Assembly (NCBI GenBank): GCA_035623255.1
Contig: DASPTU010000057.1
Coordinates: 1-5,197 of the forward strand
Reading direction: 5' to 3'
Length of the DNA: 5,197 nt
Source: JAFAGX01 sp035623255
Lineage (GTDB): Bacteria > Acidobacteriota > Terriglobia > Terriglobales > Acidobacteriaceae
Shown piece by piece: positions 4,914-5,197 of the stretch. Positions within the stretch are counted from its first letter, which is position 1. The number at the start of each line of letters is the position of its first letter. A program made the position numbers and the translations under genes. Below the pieces are notes generated by a model. It was not told the DNA's origin, searched no databases, and saw nothing but the letters and a program-made list of their open reading frames with translations.

Positions 4914-5197
4914 GTGCGCCGTGAAAAGGCACTGGTCGACTGCGGGTGAAAGTCCCGCCCGGGAACTGGGTTCGCTCCACCCGGAAGCAATCGGAGCGGC
5001 GGTGGAGGAAACGAAACCGTCGGAGCCTCCGGTGTAGAGGGTCGCGAGGCGACTCGGCGAGCGGGCAGGCCATAACGTGAGTGGTGAATCTTGAAAGTCC
5101 GTATCAACTAGCCGGTGGAAGTCCGGTCGTGGTAATCGCCAGAGAGCCACGTAGCAAGCTCCTCATGCCTCTGGGTGACTGGGGGTGTGAAAGCGGA
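4914..5197 (+). mobile_element. Group II intron, 5' part (domain I), cut by window edge
   Basis: A GTGCG at 4914-4918 matches the conserved GUGYG 5' end of group II introns. It is followed by highly structured, stop-rich sequence typical of domain I. A GCGGG/CCCGC hairpin (4942-4946 with 4954-4958) has a TGAAAGT loop, the GTGAAAGTCCC block characteristic of bacterial introns. CCGGG (4959-4963) pairs with CCCGG (4980-4984). Later blocks include GTGGTGAATCTTGAAAGTCC (5081-5100) and GTGGAAGTCCGGTCGTGG (5115-5132), and purine-rich GTGTGAAAGCGGA ends the window. The catalytic domain V, 3' end and the reverse transcriptase/maturase gene usually held in domain IV would lie to the right and are not seen, so mobility cannot be judged. 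The intron reads in the same direction as the gene before it and begins 39 bases after its stop. The bases just before the junction include the palindrome ATCGCGAT (4901-4908). The exact class is not decided; IBS1 would be TAACGC just before 4914, and I find no clear complementary EBS1 within the visible part. Confidence 0.85.

Noticed and set aside
4831..5037. Short plus-strand frame across the intron start
   Set aside because: The region is structured group II intron RNA; the frame has no ribosome binding site and overlaps the end of the preceding gene.

Overview
The window reads as a stretch of chromosome from a soil- or sediment-type Gram-negative bacterium, most likely Acidobacteriota. 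That placement is an inference from memory, not from a search. It rests on three things: a retropepsin-like protease fragment and a secreted protein that both resemble lineage-specific acidobacterial paralogues, a DUF4349 membrane protein behind an ECF-type promoter, and low gene density with many remnants and small dyads.

Layout. Positions 1-1257 (minus strand) hold most of an exported DUF4874/DUF4832 protein whose C-terminus runs off the left edge. Positions 1258-1843 are non-coding and rich in inverted repeats, notably a nested dyad at 1665-1730 and three copies of an 8-mer at 1781-1826. Positions 1844-2260 (plus) hold the C-terminal part of a retropepsin-like aspartyl protease that has lost the strand before its catalytic DTG, so it is probably a pseudogene. 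Its tail is encoded by a second nested dyad at 2199-2248. Positions 2261-2950 are largely non-coding, with one doubtful minus-strand reading frame (2297-2569) that ends in a zinc-ribbon-like Cys pattern. A probable ECF sigma promoter at 2904-2932 sits just before a DUF4349 membrane protein (2951-3982, plus). A 148-base gap with an AT-rich dyad leads to a secreted protein of unknown function (4131-4874, plus). From 4914 to the right edge lies the 5' part of a group II intron, inserted 39 bases after that gene's stop codon.

The genes do not form one pathway. The intact products are all predicted to be exported or membrane-bound, and each appears to be a separate transcription unit. The middle of the window (about 1.26-2.95 kb) looks like a decaying region with a truncated gene and repeat debris. 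I see no clear new multi-gene system. The least explained items are the two nested dyads around the protease fragment, the tandem/inverted 8-mer at its 5' breakpoint, and the short-leader ECF promoter of the DUF4349 gene.
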